Assembly: GCF_003598715.1 (NCBI RefSeq)
Contig: NZ_QZFU01000045.1
Coordinates: forward strand, 248,001-312,000
DNA length: 64,000 bases
Direction: 5' to 3'
DNA from: Nocardia panacis
Lineage (GTDB): Bacteria > Actinomycetota > Actinomycetes > Mycobacteriales > Mycobacteriaceae
A program made the translations under genes and the position numbers. Of the stretch, positions 60,918 to 64,000 are shown piece by piece. The notes under the pieces are model-generated. The model was not told where the DNA came from. It searched no databases and worked only from the letters and a program-made list of their open reading frames with translations. The number at the start of each line of letters is the position of its first letter. The first letter of the stretch is position 1.

Positions 60918-61739
60918 GTGACCCAGCATCGGGAACGGCCCGCGGACGCGCTCTCCGAGCGCAATCCGCGGGTCGTTTCCGCTGTCAAGCTCCAGCGCAC
61001 GGCGGGGCGGCGGCGTTCGGGACTGTTTCTCGCCGAGGGCGCGAATTCGGTTGCGGCGGCGCTGGATACCGCGCGGGTCACGGAGCTGTTCTACACCGAG
61101 GGCGCGGCCGCCCGCGAGACCGAGTTGGTCGCGGGCGCGGCGGCGCTCGGTGTGCGCACCACGCTGGTGAGCGAGCGCGCCGCCCAGTCGCTGGGCGAGA
61201 CGGTGACCCCGCCCGGCCTGGTCGCGGTGTGCCGTCAGGTGGATGTGCCGCTGGCAGCGGTGCTGGACGCGGCCCCGCGCCTGCTGGCGGTGCCGGTCGG
61301 CATCGCCGATCCGGGCAATGCGGGCACGCTCATCCGGGTGGCCGACGCGGTCGGCGCGAATGGTGTTGTGCTGGCCGGTGATTCGGTCGATCCGCACAAT
61401 GGTAAATGTGTGCGGTCCGGCGCGGGCAGCCTCTTCCATGTGCCCATCGCCCGCGAGCGCCACACCGACGCGGTATTGGCCGCGTTGGGCGCGGCCGGGA
61501 TCACCGTGCTCGCGACCGCCGCCACCGGTGAGGTCGATCTCGACGACGCCGACGAACTGCTGCGCGGCCCGGTGGCGTGGCTGTTCGGCAATGAGGCGCA
61601 CGGGCTGGATCCGGCCGTGGCCGCGCGGGCCGATCATCGGATCCGGATACCCATTCACGGTCGCGCCGAGAGTCTGAATCTGGCGGCGGCCGCGGCGATC
61701 TGCCTCTACGCCGGGTCGCGCGTCCAGCACGCGAGGTAG
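60918..61739 (+). CDS. TrmH/SpoU-family RNA 2'-O-methyltransferase (TsnR-like)
   Basis: A 273-residue SPOUT methyltransferase. The N-terminal substrate-binding region has NPRVVSAVKLQRTAGRRRSGLFLAEG; the knotted domain carries GIADPGNAGTLIRVADAVGANGVVL, LFGNEAHGLD and IPIHGRAESLNLAAAAAICLY (motifs 1-3). The start is GTG 60918 or the adjacent GTG 60915, 8-11 bases after rplT, without a clear ribosome-binding site. In mycobacteria the gene between rplT and pheS is named tsnR; target rRNA or tRNA position is unknown. Confidence 0.9.
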   Translation: MTQHRERPADALSERNPRVVSAVKLQRTAGRRRSGLFLAEGANSVAAALDTARVTELFYTEGAAARETELVAGAAALGVRTTLVSERAAQSLGETVTPPGLVAVCRQVDVPLAAVLDAAPRLLAVPVGIADPGNAGTLIRVADAVGANGVVLAGDSVDPHNGKCVRSGAGSLFHVPIARERHTDAVLAALGAAGITVLATAATGEVDLDDADELLRGPVAWLFGNEAHGLDPAVAARADHRIRIPIHGRAESLNLAAAAAICLYAGSRVQHAR

Positions 61740-61854
61740 GGCCGCCGGTAATCGGTGTGAATCGGCATCGGGTCATCCCATAGGATTCCACCAGCAGCAA
61801 TGTGGGCGGCGCGGGCCGTCCGCGTACCGATCCCCAGGGGAGAGACGAACGATC

Positions 61855-62913
61855 GTGGCCGACAACGACGGAGTCGAGCAGGGCGCGCCGCTGACCGAGG
61901 CGGCCTTGGCCGCGGCGGCGGCGGAGGCGGAGAAGGCGTTCGCGGCGGCCGCCGATCTGGACGCGCTCGCGGTCGCGAAGACCGAACACCTCGGCGGCAA
62001 GGCGCCGCTCGCGCTGGCGCAGCGGGCGATGGGCAGCCTGCCCAAGGAGGAGAAGTCCGAGGCGGGCAAGCGGGTCAACGCGACGCGGGCGCGCATCTCG
62101 GAGGCGTTCGAATCGCGCCGGGCCGTGCTGCTCGCCGAACGCGATGCCGCGGTCCTGGTGGCCGAGACCATCGATGTCACGCTGCCCGCCCGTCGCACCG
62201 CGCCGGGCGCCAGGCATCCGATCACCGTCATCTCCGAGCAGGTCGCCGACGTGTTCGTGGCCATGGGCTGGGAGGTGGCCGAGGGTCCCGAGGTGGAGAC
62301 CGAGCACTTCAATTTCGACGCGCTCAACTTCCTGCCGGACCATCCGGCCCGCACCATGCAGGACACCTTCCATCTCGCGCCGGAGGGGTCGCGCCAGGTG
62401 CTGCGCACCCACACCTCGCCGGTCCAGGTGCGCACCCTGCTCGAGCGCGACCTACCGATCTACGTGGTGTGCCCCGGTCGCACCTTCCGCACCGACGAGT
62501 TGGACGCCACCCACACCCCGGTGTTCTCCCAGGTCGAGGGTCTGGCCGTGGACAAGGGCCTGACGATGGCGCATTTGCGCGGCACGCTCGACGCGTTCGC
62601 CCGCGCGCTGTTCGGCCCGGATACCCGAACCAGGATGCGCCCCAACTACTTTCCCTTCACCGAACCCTCCGCCGAGGTCGACGTGTGGTTCCCGGACAAG
62701 AAGGGCGGCGCGGGCTGGGTCGAGTGGGGCGGCTGCGGCATGGTGAATCCGAAGGTGCTCATCGCCAGCGGTGTGAACCCAGAGGTGTACAGCGGATTCG
62801 CCTTCGGTATGGGGCTCGAGCGCACACTCCAGTTCCGCAATGGCATCCCGGATATGCGCGATATCGTCGAGGGCGACGTGCGCTTCACGCTGCCCTTCGG
62901 CATCCGGTCCTGA
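61855..62913 (+). CDS. pheS: Phenylalanyl-tRNA synthetase alpha subunit
   Basis: Charges tRNA-Phe as an alpha2-beta2 enzyme with PheT. The 352 residues include an N-terminal coiled coil (EAALAAAAAEAEKAFAAAADL), class II motif 2 around DTFHLAPEGSRQVLRTHTSPVQVR (core LRTHTSPVQ), and motif 3 GFAFGMGLERTLQF. GTG start with GGGGAGAG upstream. 33 bases to pheT, one operon. No T-box or leader peptide is evident in the 115-base gap upstream. Confidence 0.97.
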   Translation: MADNDGVEQGAPLTEAALAAAAAEAEKAFAAAADLDALAVAKTEHLGGKAPLALAQRAMGSLPKEEKSEAGKRVNATRARISEAFESRRAVLLAERDAAVLVAETIDVTLPARRTAPGARHPITVISEQVADVFVAMGWEVAEGPEVETEHFNFDALNFLPDHPARTMQDTFHLAPEGSRQVLRTHTSPVQVRTLLERDLPIYVVCPGRTFRTDELDATHTPVFSQVEGLAVDKGLTMAHLRGTLDAFARALFGPDTRTRMRPNYFPFTEPSAEVDVWFPDKKGGAGWVEWGGCGMVNPKVLIASGVNPEVYSGFAFGMGLERTLQFRNGIPDMRDIVEGDVRFTLPFGIRS

Positions 62914-62946
62914 CAACCCCCTTCCAGCGAGAGAGCGAAACGTCAA

Positions 62947-64000
62947 GTGCGAGTAGCGCAGTCCTGGCTGACGGAAATCATCCGGCGCACCGTGCCCGAG
63001 TGGTCGGTGACGCCGGAGGAACTCGACGCGGGCTTCGTCCGGGTCGGCCTCGAGGTCGAAGAGGTCGACAAGCTGACGCGGATCTCGGGTTCGTCCGCGC
63101 ATCCGCTGGTGGTCGGTCGGGTCGCCGAGATCACCGAACTCACCGAGTTCAAGAAGCCGATCCGCTTCTGCAAGGTGGATGTCGGCGGGCCGGAGCTGCA
63201 GGAAATCATCTGCGGCGCGCGGAATTTCGCCGTCGGTGATCTGGTGGTCGTGGTGCTGCCCGGCGGTGTGCTGCCCGGCGGATTCGAGATCACCTCGCGC
63301 AAGACCTACGGGCACGTCTCCAACGGCATGATCTGCTCGGTCGCCGAACTCGGTATCGGCAAGGATCATTCGGGCATCCTGGTGCTGGAACCGGGCCTGG
63401 CCGAGCCGGGCGCCGACGCCAATGAGCTACTCGGACTCGACGATACGGTCATCGAGCTGAATATCACCCCGGACCGGGGCTACTGCTTCTCCGTGCGCGG
63501 CCTGGCCCGCGAGTTGGCCTGCGGCTTCGACCTCGAATACGCCGACCCCGCCGTGCGCGATCGGGCGCTGCCCGCCCCGGCGGGCGAGGCGTGGCCGGTG
63601 CGGGTCGACGCGGAGTCCGGCTGCACCCGGTTCGGCGTGCGGCGGGTCACCGGCATCGATCCGATGGCGGTGAGCCCGCTGTGGTTGCAGCGGCGGCTGC
63701 TGCTGTCGGGAGTGCGGCCGATCTCGCCCGCCGTCGATGTCACCAACTACGTCATGCTCGAACTGGGGCAGCCGCTGCACGCCTTCGACGCTTCGAAGCT
63801 GAATGGCGGACTCATGGTGCGCCGGGCGCATACCGGCGAGACGCTGCGCACCCTGGACGAGGCCGAGCGGGTGCTCGATGCCGAGGATGTGGTGATCGCC
63901 GACGACTCCGGTGTCATCTCGCTGGCCGGTGTCATGGGTGGCGCGAGCACCGAGGTCGGTCCGGAGTCGACCGATATCGTGCTCGAGGCGGCGGTGTGGA
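62947..64000 (+). CDS. pheT: Phenylalanyl-tRNA synthetase beta subunit, N-terminal part (3' end outside window)
   Basis: The frame from GTG 62947 stays open to the window edge (351 codons seen). The start MRVAQSWLTEIIRRTVPEW is that of PheT, followed by the OB-fold EMAP-like domain (HPLVVGRVAEITELTEFKKPIRFCKVDVG; ICGARNFAVGDLVVV) and the B3/B4 editing region with NITPDRGYCFSVRGLARELA, PLWLQRRLLLSGVRPISPAVDVTNYVMLELGQPLHAFD (core DVTNYVMLELGQPLHAFD). No defect seen. Confidence 0.97.
   Translation, partial: MRVAQSWLTEIIRRTVPEWSVTPEELDAGFVRVGLEVEEVDKLTRISGSSAHPLVVGRVAEITELTEFKKPIRFCKVDVGGPELQEIICGARNFAVGDLVVVVLPGGVLPGGFEITSRKTYGHVSNGMICSVAELGIGKDHSGILVLEPGLAEPGADANELLGLDDTVIELNITPDRGYCFSVRGLARELACGFDLEYADPAVRDRALPAPAGEAWPVRVDAESGCTRFGVRRVTGIDPMAVSPLWLQRRLLLSGVRPISPAVDVTNYVMLELGQPLHAFDASKLNGGLMVRRAHTGETLRTLDEAERVLDAEDVVIADDSGVISLAGVMGGASTEVGPESTDIVLEAAVW

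Overview
The window is chromosomal DNA of a high-GC actinomycete, most likely Nocardia or a close relative in the Mycobacteriales. The housekeeping backbone (pyk, tesB, pdtaR, polA, rpsA, coaE, DUF402, uvrB, universal stress protein, uvrA, infC-rpmI-rplT, tsnR, pheS, pheT) follows the gene order I remember for Mycobacterium tuberculosis around Rv1617-Rv1650. GTG starts, ATGA/GTGA overlaps and G/C-ending codons are typical of the group. Family assignments are by eye and from memory; no database search was run.

Layout: (1) 1-3515, end of pyk, tesB, a small unknown gene, a low-molecular-weight phosphatase and tRNA-Leu(CAA). (2) 3516-8269, an accessory island: a G/T-rich tandem-repeat tract with 235 consecutive bases lacking A on the + strand, then a SyrB2/KtzD-type non-haem iron halogenase, a stand-alone carrier protein, an adenylation enzyme with an isoleucine-like specificity code, and an acyl-CoA-dehydrogenase-like flavoprotein. 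(3) 8450-19207, pdtaR, a branched-chain amino-acid ABC transporter with fused LivG-LivF ATPases, a DUF885 protein and polA. (4) 19208-30462, mixed metabolic genes: a free LeuA-type regulatory domain, thioredoxin, a 2H phosphoesterase, an isocitrate/isopropylmalate-type dehydrogenase, a polar amino-acid ABC transporter, a LysR/FAD-oxidase pair, an SPFH protein with a ribbon-helix-helix partner, and a methyltransferase. (5) 30780-44267, rpsA to uvrB, interrupted by regulator/enzyme pairs and a Tat-exported phospholipase C. (6) 44309-54517, a universal stress protein, a HelR-like RNA polymerase motor, a PAS-GGDEF protein, an orphan ketosynthase, and a DevS/DevR-like pair flanking a ribosome hibernation factor with a DosR-box-like site. 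(7) 54721-64000, uvrA and the translation cluster; infC appears to start at ATC and to have a terminator in its leader.

The most interesting system is the four-gene cassette at 4204-8269. Its content matches the kutzneride KtzA-D set, in which isoleucine is loaded on a carrier, chlorinated at an unactivated carbon and closed to a cyclopropyl amino acid. No condensation domain, thioesterase or transfer enzyme lies beside it, so it looks like a free-standing generator of a carrier-bound chlorinated or cyclopropyl amino acid whose consumer is elsewhere or undescribed. The product is inferred, not shown. A second coherent module is the dormancy locus at 51778-54517.
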